This document shows positions 22,497 through 34,600 of a stretch of DNA of 64,000 bases, one piece after another. The stretch is taken from contig JAJGOT010000001.1 in NCBI GenBank assembly GCA_022457155.1, positions 3,448,501-3,512,500 of the forward strand, read 5' to 3'. Under the pieces are notes generated by a model. It searched no databases. It saw only the letters and a program-made list of their open reading frames with translations, and was not told where the DNA came from. This stretch comes from Cladopsammia gracilis. Lineage: Eukaryota > Cnidaria > Anthozoa > Scleractinia > Dendrophylliidae. Every line of letters starts with the position of its first letter. The stretch's first letter is position 1. A program made the translations under genes and the position numbers.

Positions 22497-23896
22497 TAAG
22501 ATGAGAGAAAACTGGACATAGGTTGGAAAAATGGGATTGAGATTTTTTGTTGTTCATGTGTTGCTGTGGTTGTTGATTTCGGGATGCGACGGTGAACAGC
22601 AACTAAATTTTGAGTATAATATAACAGACAGCAAGAAGATTTTTTACATCATGAATGCGCTTTGCAGCCAGCTCAAATGATATCACTGGATGATATCAAA
22701 AGAACGAAAGAAAATTTAAGTTTTATCCACTATTAAGAGAAAATGCCCTTTACTATAGTCGTGGCATTTTGGAAGTTCGTTTGAACAAAACCTAATTTTA
22801 ATGACAAAAAAAATTAATGTAAATTAAAGATATCCAAAATGATAGACTGCTACAAGTAGCTGCCAAATCGCGCGCACGAGCTAAGATCACGCGAGGGAGT
22901 TGGGGGGGGGGGGGGGGCTCCTCTCTCTCTCGCGTGACCTTCACTCCGCTCGATTTTCCAGAGACTCCTATCAGTCTGTCAAAATGATGTCGATGAACAC
23001 CATGTAAAGTTAAATTTTGATTATTTCCAGTCGTATCTATATTTGGTACTGCATCAGTTGGATTCTAATTAAACATAACGTCGCATTTCTGATTTTCAAG
23101 GGAAGTCTGTTCAAAAACGCACTATATATACATTTACGTTTACATAACGTTTTAACGGTGATTAAGCCGGATGCGGAAAACCTGTGAAAAAACTCCTAAC
23201 TCGTAGAAAAAACTGCAAACATATTCTCCAAACCGATGCAGAACCACCTTGAAAATAACAACTATTTAATGCTGTAAGCAGTACACAAAATGCAAAATAA
23301 TTACCCCGAGCAAAGTTCAAAAGTGGCTGAGTGGTATGAACAGTCAAAAGCTGGGAATGCTAAGCATAACAATGATACGTATGCCCATGGGAAATCCATT
23401 TTAAAACTGTGCTCTTGTCAGGCTGTATCCTCAGTGTGATTGGAGCTGGGGAACAAGCTCCTATTTTGGTGGGAATTTTGCCAAGTTCACCAATTTCGCC
23501 AACATTGCCTGGTGTCACAGAACCTTTAACAAATACAATCTACAACTCTCAAAACGGAGTATCGCATTTAAATTTGTTAATTAAACGCCCGGGTTTTATT
23601 TTAAACTCGACCTCATTGACTCGGCGCTTATTTGAACAGACCCCGGCGTTTATCAAACAAATTTTTTAGCTCCATTTTTTTCATACATACTTAAAGTTAA
23701 CTGAACTAAAGGCAGGATTTAAATAAAACGAAAATTGTTACTGTCACCGACTTCATCTCCACTCGCTTAGTAAACTTGGACAATTTGTTGCACTGGATGT
23801 AGTGCAGCTGAGATTGTCGTACGGCTGTCTAATGACAAATAAAGCTGGATACGTTCGTGGCGATTCGAACATCTTAATGAACACCTGTAGACCATT
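22497..23896. other. NRARP 3' flank and spacer
   Basis: Presumed 3' UTR then intergenic DNA. No canonical AATAAA seen close to the stop. A G run lies at about 22902-22917. Small frames at 23409-23669 lack support. Confidence 0.4.
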
Positions 23897-24306
23897 TCGC
23901 GCTTGCTGGGGGATAAAAAAGGCAAATATGCCGCCAAATACAGTGTTTGTAGTGGGGAATCCAAATAATTTCGGTAAAATTTGAATTTCCAAGGTATATG
24001 AATCGAAAACTTACGATACTGGGAAGATTTTACTCGTCAAATTTGAGGTATGTAGCAGTGTTAGAAAGCGTGCAGTCAGTCGAAGTCCAATTAACCAGTT
24101 AACTGTACTTTTTCCAACACAGCTACATCCCTCAAATTTGATGAGTAAAATCTTTCTAGTATCGTAAGTTTTGAATTGATAAACCCCGGGGAATTCAAAA
24201 TTTGGCACTGGATTCCCATACAAACACTGTATTTCGCGTCATGTTTGCCCCGATAACCCGTGATCCCCAACCCAACCGTGATAACCCGTGATCCCCAACA
24301 AGCGCG
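23897..24306. repeat. 410-bp foldback element
   Basis: Ends CGCGCTTGCTGGGGGAT and ATCCCCAACAAGCGCG. Long arms pair through ACTTACGATACTGGGAAGAT against ATCTTTCTAGTATCGTAAG, and CAGTGTTTGTAGTGGGGAA against ATTCCCATACAAACACTG. The right arm contains a partial tandem (GATAACCCGTGATCCCCAAC, twice). Overlapping open frames on both strands here come from the palindrome. Confidence 0.7.
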
Positions 24307-24812
24307 AAGTTCAATGACAATCAGTAAAAAGACGGGCTTCACTTCACAAGACTCGAGCTTGAAGACCCAGCGTTTAATCGACGAAATACGGTACCCGTAT
24401 TGAGATTTACAATGAACTTATAAAACCATTTCCGCAAAAAGTTAGTTTAATTCATCTTGGTTCTTCTGCATGGCGCACTGTATTTTACACCAGAATACAA
24501 TAACGATGCCACTGATTTATTCTCCATTTCATACATCATTTTCTTTTATAAATAAAGCATAAAGGCGCTTCTCGCTGCCAGTATTCTACAAAACTATGTC
24601 AATCCTCGAACAAGTTGCAGTCCGTGGAAGTCCGTTATATTTATGCATGTTGAACGAATTTCTAATAGTTTAGTTTTACTCGGCAAATGTGCATTGTGTA
24701 TAAAAATGTTTTATACTCGGTATAAAGACCACTGACAATTACCATTCACAAGTTTGGCAACAATAATCTAACAAATACAAGCCTTGGAAAGTAAATGATA
24801 CTTTGTGAGAGT

Positions 24813-24818
24813 TTTATT
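24813..24818 (-). terminator. Candidate BPTF polyadenylation signal
   Basis: AATAAA on the minus strand, about 205 bases past the BPTF stop codon. It is the first canonical signal downstream. Confidence 0.4.
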
Positions 24819-25022
24819 TTTATAAAGCAATGGGTGATATTGACTGTCGCCACATCAGAAAACTGTAGACACTAAAGATTGTAAAGCGAGTGCGGGAGCA
24901 AGTAGCACAAATACCTCGTTTCCCTTCCCACCCCCTTTTCTCGTTTTCTTTCGTTTAACTATTTTACAAACAAGATGGTATGTGAACAGGCGAGAAGTCT
25001 AGAACAAACGTGGCTTTTACAG

Positions 25023-25606
25023 CTATTTTCGGGTTTTCCATGCGCGGAGTTTTTGAACAAAGAAGCTTTCCAGTACTTCAGCACAGCGATAGTAGGGCGA
25101 GTCTCGTTGGTTGAAGTAACGGCAGTTGTCGAAAATCTTGGTGATGTCGCTCACCAAGGACTCCAGCGATGAATAGGCCTTGGAGGTCATGCGCTCCTCG
25201 ATAGTTGAAAGATCTGGCGGTAAGAGAAAAGAGGAACATTAAAACAATAAAACACACTGTCGCCGAGTCAAATCAAAAGAATTCGACTTATCCATTCACA
25301 ACAAACACAAATAACGTAATGATTGAGCGAGAAACGTGTAATTAGTGCCAAGCGCGGAAAACATGCAACCGGTGCCAAGCGCGGGAAAACATGTAACCGC
25401 TGCCAAGCGCGGGAAAACATGCAACCAGTGCCAAGCGCGGGAAAACGAGTTTTGTTTCTGATTGGTCGAAAACCCAGCATGTTCCTTGTTCTGATTGGTT
25501 AGTGCAAGGGCAGCGGCTTACCAATAGGATCGGCGATGACGTCATAGTACTCGGGTACGTCATCAGCGTCGACAGGCTCCAGAAACGGCCACGCCATCTT
25601 ATGGCT
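25023..25606 (-). other. BPTF: BPTF exons 12-13: bromodomain and C-terminus
   Basis: [20 protein letters not shown] carries the WPF shelf, and [20 protein letters not shown] the acetyl-lysine-binding Asn. It ends AWKTRK and TAG (25025-25023). The spacing to PHD3 through a single helix ([17 protein letters not shown]) matches the vertebrate PHD-bromodomain module. Confidence 0.9.
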
Positions 25607-28600
25607 CTGTGAAAATAGAAAAACAATCCGACTGAGATCTTTGTAATTCTAACTTTTTTAGGTCGTCTACAGCCATCTTTTTGTGCGGGTTCGCATTCAA
25701 GCGTCAAGTCAAACCAGACAAAAGCCTGAGCACATCCAACAAAGACTTTGTAGCGGGAGCTCCATACTCATAAAACGGCGCGAATGAGCGATGCGACGAG
25801 CGGGGAACTGAACATTTCTTTTGCGCCGCTCCCAACTATCTTGTCTTGCAGTTTTGAGCTTTCATCCGACAACGTTAATTGAAATAACTGTATATTATGC
25901 GTGCTAATCCTCTTCCCATGACTATACTGGATAGCTTTTTTGCTTTTTTTGCAAGGCAGACAGTGTATGTATAGCCTTTATAAGCCACGCAGACAAAAAT
26001 CTGTCGTGCAACAGATTGTACTAAAGCATAATTCTAGCTCCATCTTACCTGTAGAGAACGAAGGAGACGTTTAAGCGAGTCGTAGTCCTTGCTGGTCAGC
26101 GGCTGTTTGCTCACTTGAGCCTGGGACTGAGTGCATCCGGGACACGTGTAAAAGTCCATATGCTCCGCCTCAGCAGCCGTGATACCAACGCATGCGCCAT
26201 GAAACCAGTCCTGGCATTTATCACAGCCGATGTAGAATCTGCAAAAAAATAATTGTGTTGTTGTATCTTTTTCTCTAGCTAACATGGGAACTGATAACCT
26301 TTTTTTGCTACAACACACATACATTTGACACCCTAAATATTTTACAGCTGACTGTTCACACCTCTTTCTGAGGAAGGTCGTCTTAGAAAATTTCTTCAGA
26401 TTTAGCTTTTTTACCACATATTCCCATTTCAGACTCTGCAGTAGCCTACTTAGGTGTATTTACACGTCTATCCTCGATTTTTTTCGCTGAAAGAAAGTGT
26501 CGTGAAGGCAACGTTTCGCGGAAATTGTGTTGCAATATCAGTTCGCGAAAAAAAATGGACATTGCTTGCAATTCAATTTTTTTTTCATTATGTTTTGTAA
26601 AGTAGAGAAAAATCTCCCGCGGCAATTTATTGGGTTCCTCGCGTACAAAACCAAAATTTTAAATTTTTCTAAAAGGAAGGACAAAAAAGATGATTACTTT
26701 GTCAGGTTTGGCAGATAAAACAACACTGTACTCAATGCAACGATCCTTTTTAAATTTCTCACTGGCTGTTTTTTTTTTTGAGACGGCAATTGGTAATAAG
26801 ACTTCATAGAGCAGTTTTCAATCGAGTGTGAAAAGTAATAACACAATTGCTTTGGCTTTTCATTGCTACGCTTTGTGATTGAGTAAAAAATCTCGTGCCA
26901 CTTTCTCGACCAATCAGTAGTAAAACCACAACCAATCGTGACTTGCTCGCACGCGTTTTCCCGCGCTTGGCGCCGCCGACATGTAATTGCTTCGAGCTCT
27001 GATTGGTTCATTGGATTGTTTACGACTGCTGTGATTGGTCAGAGTAATTACTTTGGTTTTGGTTTTACCACACTCAATTTAAAACTGCTCTATTGACGTC
27101 TTAGAGGCAGGTAAAACTATTTAAGAATTGTGAAATTGGGTTCCCTGTGTCCGTTGTTTGATGACTCCATTCAGTTGTACACAAAGGTAGAACATACTTT
27201 CTTTCATCATACGGCTGACGGCAAACACAGTAAAGTTCTTCCTCTTCCACATCGCGGCGGGCCTGGGTACACTCGGCACAGGTCCACTCGTCCATACTTT
27301 GTGCCGTCTCTGGAGTGACCTGGACACAACTTCCGTGGAACCAGTTGGCGCACATGTCACAACCAATGTAGAATCTGGGACAAAGAAAATAGTGTGCCAT
27401 TGGTAATATTTCACATTAGATTTCCATGGAAACGTATTTTTGACACATTTCCCATAGACGACTAGATCGTGAGACAAACGATAACAACATTTGTCATTTT
27501 GAACTTTTGAGTAAACAAAAAAAAAAGTAATTAAGTGTATTGTCGTTTGTCTCATGACGTAGTCCTTTAGATGTAGATCGCGACGTTTCGGCTGCTTACT
27601 GCTAGTCTTCGTCAGGCGATGACGTCGACTGATTACGCGACACCATTAGTATGTCGCGATCTTCATCTTAAGTGACCACATTGCGAGACAAACGACAATA
27701 CACTTTGTTATTGTGCAATAACACGACGAGCAATAACCAACTCTTTCAAAAAAACAAAAAACTTACTGTGTTGGATCGTAAGGCGTCTTGCAAATACAGA
27801 AGAGGCGCTCATCTTCAACTTTCCTCTTCTTGGCCTTAGGTCCTTCTGGGGTACTCTGCGAGTTCCTTCTCTCTGAGCCACCAAATTTCCTTTTGTTGTT
27901 GTTCTTACTGCTCTGTTGTAGCTCCAATAAAAGGTCCCTTTCAAGAAGGTCCCTTTTTCTCATCACTTCCTTTTTAAGCGCCTCCTTTCGTTTTTGCAGC
28001 AAACCGCCAAGTTTGCTGGCCTTCTGTTTTTCCAGCTTCAGAGCCTGACTTTCTTCCTTGGCGCGTTTTTTCTCTTCTTTCTTGCGTTCAGCTTCTTCAT
28101 TGCGATCAATTTTGTCCAGAATACAATCCAGAACCTTCCTACAGATGACAAGCCTACGAGGCAAAACAAACCAAACGTCGATCTTTCTTCCGACCAGAAC
28201 AATCTACCTTGTATCAATAGGGACGTAAGTGGATGGAGACATCCGCGAAACGAAACACTAAGCATTTATTTTAACAATATAAAAATGTTTCGAATTAGGC
28301 TTAAAACTACTGTGATTTAACGCTAAAATCCAAGCTTTCGCCGATCAACGGCATCATCAGGGATAACACTTTCACTCCCAAGAGTACCAAATAAAATCAA
28401 AATTCAAGAAAAAAACCAAATTTCATTTTGTAAAATATTGCACAACAAATGGTACCATGCAAAAGTGCTGCCGAAGAGGTTTCATTTGAATGGTTACACC
28501 ATAGGATTTCATCAACAGACTCAAAAGTTAGAACAAATGGTACCCTGCAAAAGTGCTGCCAAAGAGGTTTCATTTGAATGGTCACACAATGTGATTTCGT

Positions 28601-31600
28601 CGACACACTTAACATTTAGAACTAAACGACATGTATCCATGATAGCCCATTTCCGAGTTGCTCTTAGCAAATAAAACTTAGTTATATCCATATCAATGGT
28701 TTTGCACTTGGCCTCAGTTTGAAAAGGTGGTTATTAAAGAACAACTCGGAAATGGGCTATTGACTCCGGGAGTGAAACGATAAAAGCTGAATTGTTGCGT
28801 TGACTACCCGACGGTGAAATTAAGTCTCAAAGTGCACATGCGAACCGTACCTATTCTGTCACAAGTTATTTCCGGCTGCACGCTGAAACTAAAACGTCCC
28901 TTATGAACAACTTGCTAACAATCCCAACATTGTTTTTTTATATTCTAGACTACAAAAAAGTCGTATTTTTTGCGTTGGTCATACGAATGCGAGCGAGTGT
29001 GAATATGGAGAGTGGGACTGGGGGGAAAGGGCGTCTTAGGCTTGCGCGCGAGTATCCACGCTTCAGACGCTTTCCTTTGCGAGTGAGCCAGCGAAAAAAA
29101 AAAAACGACTGTTTTACAGTCTATTTATTTTCTAAAGGTTTACTTGCCTGTTCATATCTTGCCTTGCCTCCATGGTCATATACTTCTTGTTATGCAGCAC
29201 CGGCACTGTCCCACCCCCCTTGCGGGATTTTGTCTTGCTAGTCTGCTTGACTTGTTCTTTGGAAGAGTGTTTCATCCGGGATGTTGTTATGGGGTTGGCT
29301 CTGACTGCTGCTACTGGTTTGGGAGTGGCTAATGTGACGGTAGGTCGAGTGACTACAACAAACAACAACACAGCTCAACCGACATTCTGTCGGGAAATTG
29401 TTTAAAGGGGCAGTGTCATGTTGATTTTGCTGCAACCTCGTCGCTAGGGAGCTCCGCTTTTCAAAATAGTGGGGCGGGCGTAAAACATTGTCACGTAAAA
29501 CATCAGATACCACGCAGCTCTTAACAACCCCTAATTTCATTGGACTTGGGAATCACGCAGCTCTAACTGACTATTGTTTTCAGGGCTAGGGTCCATTGCT
29601 GTGTTATTTGCTCTATTGTTTTCTCAGCAAATCAGAGAAGACCTTATAAGAGCTGCGTACTGCCCCTAAAACATGATGAAATCTCTTCGTTTCGTTTGAA
29701 CAGCTGTTACGGATTGCCAGAAAACAAACACGGCACTAATCGTTGAAAATAGAGCAGTTTTCAATTGAGTGTCGTAAAACCAAAATTAAAGTAATTACTC
29801 TGACCAATCACAGCAGTCGTAAACAATCCAATGAACCAATCAGAGCTCGAAGCTATTACATGTCGGCGACGCCAAGCGCGGGAAAACGCGTGCGAGCAAG
29901 TCACGATTGGTTTTGGTTTTACTTCTGATTGGTCGAGAAGGTGGCGCGAGATTTTTTAGCCAATCACAAAGCGTGGCAATGTAAAACCAAATCAATTGTG
30001 TAATTGCTTTCGACACTCAATTGAAAATTGCTCTAACTTCCGAAAACGCCATTTCATTTTGAAAGCGGAGAAGGCCCTGGGTACTAGATTGATTTTGCTG
30101 GTTTTTGCCTCCCCCCCCCCCTCCCCCCCCAAAAAAGAAAAAAAAATTCGACAAAATAGTTTTCCTCATACAAAAAATTCTCCTAGAGCATCCAGAAGAA
30201 AATAATCAATATCAAGTGATTTCACGAAGGACCAACCAACCACAATACGTTTATGAACTCTTTTACAAGTACAGACACAAGAGAAGAGCTTGAAAAATTG
30301 TTCTTTACATGGACAAAACGATCAATCAACCGCTTCTAATATTAAAAATTTATATACATCCCCTATCGTATAAGTTACTTTTCTGAGTCTGATGATGGCA
30401 TAGAGTTGTATCGATGAGAAGCAAATCCCCGACACACACAGACACACGCGCGCAACCCCACCACAATAGTAAAAGGCTACCAAAAAAAGTGACAAACCTT
30501 GTACCCTTTGACAACCTTAAAATCAAACACGACTTACCCGAGTACCCAGATGCAGAGCTTGGGACAGTAGCAGCCCGTGATATTTGACCTACTGCTTGAG
30601 AAGTTGTGTACACCCGTTGAGTTACTTGCGGCTTGGGTTGTAGCCTTTGTGCATAAGGCGTCGCTGTAGCGGCCTGCGTATTTATAGTGGTTCGTGGTAC
30701 AATCTGCGTGCGTATCTGCTGCATCAAACCCACGGGCTGAATCGGTGGGAGCTTGGTAGGAACTGTGGGGCGTACAACAGGTACCGGACGGCGTAAAGCC
30801 CCTATGGGGACGGGTGCAGTGACAGTGGGCTTGGAAGTGACTGCAGGGGTGACCACAGGAGCTTTGTACACGGCTACCTTTCTTTGTTGAGTCTTGATGG
30901 CATTCTGGACTTTCTTCTTGTTCATTTTGAGGAGATTCTGCTGCTGTTGTCGCGCCTGCTGTTCTTGCTGTTTCCGCTGGAGAGCGGCGGCGCGCATTTC
31001 CGCTGCTCGCTTCAGGGCTTCCTCTTGCTCCCTCTTCTCTCGTTCCAGGGCTCTCTCGCGCTCGATTCGTTCGTGATACTGGCGGATCTCCCAGAGTTCC
31101 AGCTTTGCCTGGTCACAACATCAACAAATGAATGATTAAATCAACGAATAACAACAACAATTTTATTTCATTATTAATATAGCAATATTTTCAACATTGA
31201 CAACCCGCAGTTAGCATAACTAATCGAGGCGGGTTGTCAAAAATAACAACAAAAATTAACATTAGCTCTTAGTAATATGAACGAACGAACGAATGAATGA
31301 ATGAACGAATGAATGAATGAATGAATGCCAAAAATGAATGAACATTGTTTGGATTGAAAGCTTTATGCACAATCAACTAAGAATAATTTGAAATTGTAAT
31401 GAATTTCTTTGGAGGCAATTTCCTGAAAAACACTACTGTCAAATATGGCAAACAAATAAAATAAAGCATACAAACATGAATTACAGTGATAATCAATGCT
31501 GAGAAAATAAGGATATCGTAAAATGCCGCTTAAAAGTCCTGCGGTTTATATACAACATTGCAAGGCTTTTTGGGCTGACAAGCAAAATACACATTGTGCT

Positions 31601-34600
31601 AGTGATAATGAACCGTTGTTTTGGTCAATTAAATGTAACGTTTCAACGTTTCTTACCTATTAATAAGCGATTTCGGAGTTTGAAGAATAGTTTCAGTGGG
31701 CATGCGTTTTTATCCCGAGATTATTCTCTTCTTTTGTTATTTAAAATATTTGAATTTGAATTCTATTGTATTTTTTGATTAATGCTTGTTTTTATCCCGA
31801 CGCGCGCACATGTTTTTTAGAACTCCGAATTAGCTTATTGCCGTTGAGTAGCTGTGGTATGCACAGATTTAGGAGGGGGTAAATCCGTAGTAATGTTTTG
31901 TTATAAAACTGGTTGGCATATAACCAGGTGGGCTTATAAGCGGCATTTTACGGTATTAACGATAGGGGAAGAGACAGATTACAGGAGGGGAGAGGCTTTT
32001 CAGAAGTCCAAACCGTTTCACAGGTCCGTTAAGGCCGGCACACACCAGGGGACAAATTGCGGGGACATGTTGCAGCGACAGTTTTTCTCGTATGACATCC
32101 CCGTTTTTGCGAAAAAGTTCTGTTGCGGGGACACAATTTTGTCCCCGCAACATGTTGCATGAAATTCAGCTGGTTTGAATTCGTGCGTCATGAAGCGGGG
32201 ACAAAATGACCCCCATTTCAATGTCGCATCGTGTGCATTGAACTTGCAAACTGTCCCCGCTACAAAATAGAAATGAACCAATAAAAACGCGCCATTGATT
32301 ATCCCATGAGCCTTCAGTAGCAGGCGCCCTCAGTGATTTCTGTGATTTTTATACCTCAATCCGCTTTGTGTGCACCAGCTTGCGTACTGTCCCTGCAACA
32401 CGCGCCAATGCTGTGCACACGAAGGGGCTTGTCCCCGCTTTATGTTCCCGCAACATGTCCCCTAGTGTGTGCCGGCCTTTACAGTGCGACGCGCCTTATG
32501 CAAGCACCCAGCAAATATTTGTTTTTACAATAAAGCCAATCAGAGAACGCGAATACAATTGACCAGCACGCCTCCACGCAAAGTTGAGCACGATCAAATG
32601 TAATTACACAATTGATTTGGTTTTGCATTGCTACGCTTTGTGATTGGCTAAAAAATCTCGCGCCACTTTCTCGACCAATCAGAAGTAAAACCAAAACCAA
32701 TCGTGACTTGCTCGCACGCGTTTTCCCGCGCTTGGCGCTGCCGACATGTAATAGCTTCGAGCTCTGATTGGTTCATTGGATTGTTTACGACTGCTGTGAT
32801 TGGTCAGAGTAATTACTTTGTTGGGTGCTCACGATAAAGCGCGTCTCACTGTAAAGAAGATTTCTGGTTTCTTTTTTTAAGTTTGCAGACAAGTATAAAA
32901 AAGTGACACGAATCACAAGTGTGAAGCAGTTACATTTCGTTACCTCTGGGTACCACGCTTCAAACACTCGTGGCCCAGAAGGCACTCGCCGTTCATCATC
33001 CTCATCGTCTGGTTGTAAGACAATCTTCGGTCTGAGTGTGCGGCCTCTCTTGCTCTTGGTAGGCGCTGGTCGAGGTGGTTCTACAACTGGCTTGGTAAGT
33101 GTCCGTATTACTTTCCGTACAAGGTACTTGCAACGGAGGCCATCAACAGAAACGAATTTTCTGTCCGTTATTTCTGTTGTTGTTGTACCTGGATGAAAAG
33201 ATAATAGTCACAATTAGAGATATTAATTCTTTTTAACGAGTTTTTAGTTATTTCCTCACTAGAAACTGGATTTTTCATTTTCCGTTCACGCAAGCAGTTA
33301 ATTCATTTTCTTTTATTTAACCTGGTCAAGTGAATCCAGCAAACGTCACGACCTTACGCACGTCACGACCTTATACCTGCACTTGTGTTCCCATTGTTAA
33401 CAGGAATTTGTGCTAGCATTTCCGTTTGCATCGCACATGCAAACCAGGCTTTACTACAACTAATAATAGCTTTACCTGCCAAGTTTGCATAAAGAGTGAA
33501 ACAAAAGAAAATCCAAAACAACTATTAAACAGAAAAAAAAAACACGATACAAGGTACTGCTCAATAGCTTTCATTCCAATGACTGAACTTTAAAATTTCA
33601 CCCAGAGACTTTATACAACCTTTTGATTCAGGTATACCAGTAAATCTCACCTGAGCTCGTATAGACAGTATTGCTGTTTCCGCGCGGTGGCCTCACGTTT
33701 ATTTCATCCCATTTCAAACACGACTGCAGAATCCGCAGTTGCAGCCCTGCTCCAGCCAATGTCTTCAAACTCTGAGTGCGGAAACGCCATGCAACCTTGA
33801 ACGAAGGACGAGGAATTCCCACGGGCCAGTTAACGCCGATGGCACGAGAGCTATACACAAATGCACTCACTTCCTTCATTCCAGCTCTTCTGCCAAGTTT
33901 TCTGAGTTCATGCTTTTGTAAGGCAAACAAGCTTTTTACAGAATGACGCAGCGGCCACTTAGCAAGCCTTCGGTTGAGCAGTGCACGAGGATCTTTGGTG
34001 ACTGGTTCTAGGGACGGGAACTTCTCTTCCTTGATTGGTTTCGTTGCCACCTTTGGTTTGATGACAACCTGAGGCTTTATCTGAGCAGATTGTTGTTGCG
34101 GTCTCTGCAAGGTAATGGTGGCACTGGATGCTGTTGTGCCGACAGTCTTTTGAACAGTGGTGATTGGAGTTTGCTGAATAGTTGCACCAGACAGCTGTAC
34201 TGTTATTGCCTTAGGCACGGCTAGCTGCATTGAAGATCCTGCTTGCTGGGCAATAGCTGCTAGCTGTGACCCCTGCAGGGTTATGGACCTGCCATCTGGG
34301 GTGACCAGGCGTATCATCTGTGAAGGTCCAATGGTTGCGCCAGATGATGGAATACTCGCCACCAAAGCAGCAATACTGTTCACTGGAGCTGCACTTGTAT
34401 TGACTCTTACTATATTTGATCCCTGTAAACCTGTGCTTTGAACAGCTGGTTTTGGAGAGGGAAGTATGGGCTTAGGGCCGATTGGGATGTACTGGGTTGT
34501 TGTACCTTGAGGTCGAGTAGCAATGGTCGTTTTCTGTAAAGGAGTACCTTTCGGAACTGCAGATGGTGCATTCACCATGGAGACTTTGACTTGTGTCTGC

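Larger units (their letters stand above)
26049..28153 (-). other. BPTF: BPTF exons 9-11: tandem PHD fingers
   Basis: PHD2 runs [34 protein letters not shown]3 runs [31 protein letters not shown]. Both keep the Cys4-His-Cys3 ligands and the four aromatic cage positions (F/Y before C, PYD, FYIG, WFHG) that in vertebrate BPTF read H3K4me3. Each finger is split by an intron in phase 2 at the same place (between PTQ/ERK and FYIGC), pointing to an exon duplication. Vertebrate BPTF has only one PHD finger here. Confidence 0.85.

Noticed and set aside
23753..24342. Several overlapping ORFs on both strands
   Set aside because: All lie in the 410-bp foldback element and mirror each other.
25343..25447. 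CRISPR-like array
   Set aside because: Tandem minisatellite units without unique spacers, in an animal intron.
29143..29148. GT donor (GTAAAC) for BPTF exon 8
   Set aside because: It would give a stop four codons into exon 9 and lose a conserved block; the GC donor fits.
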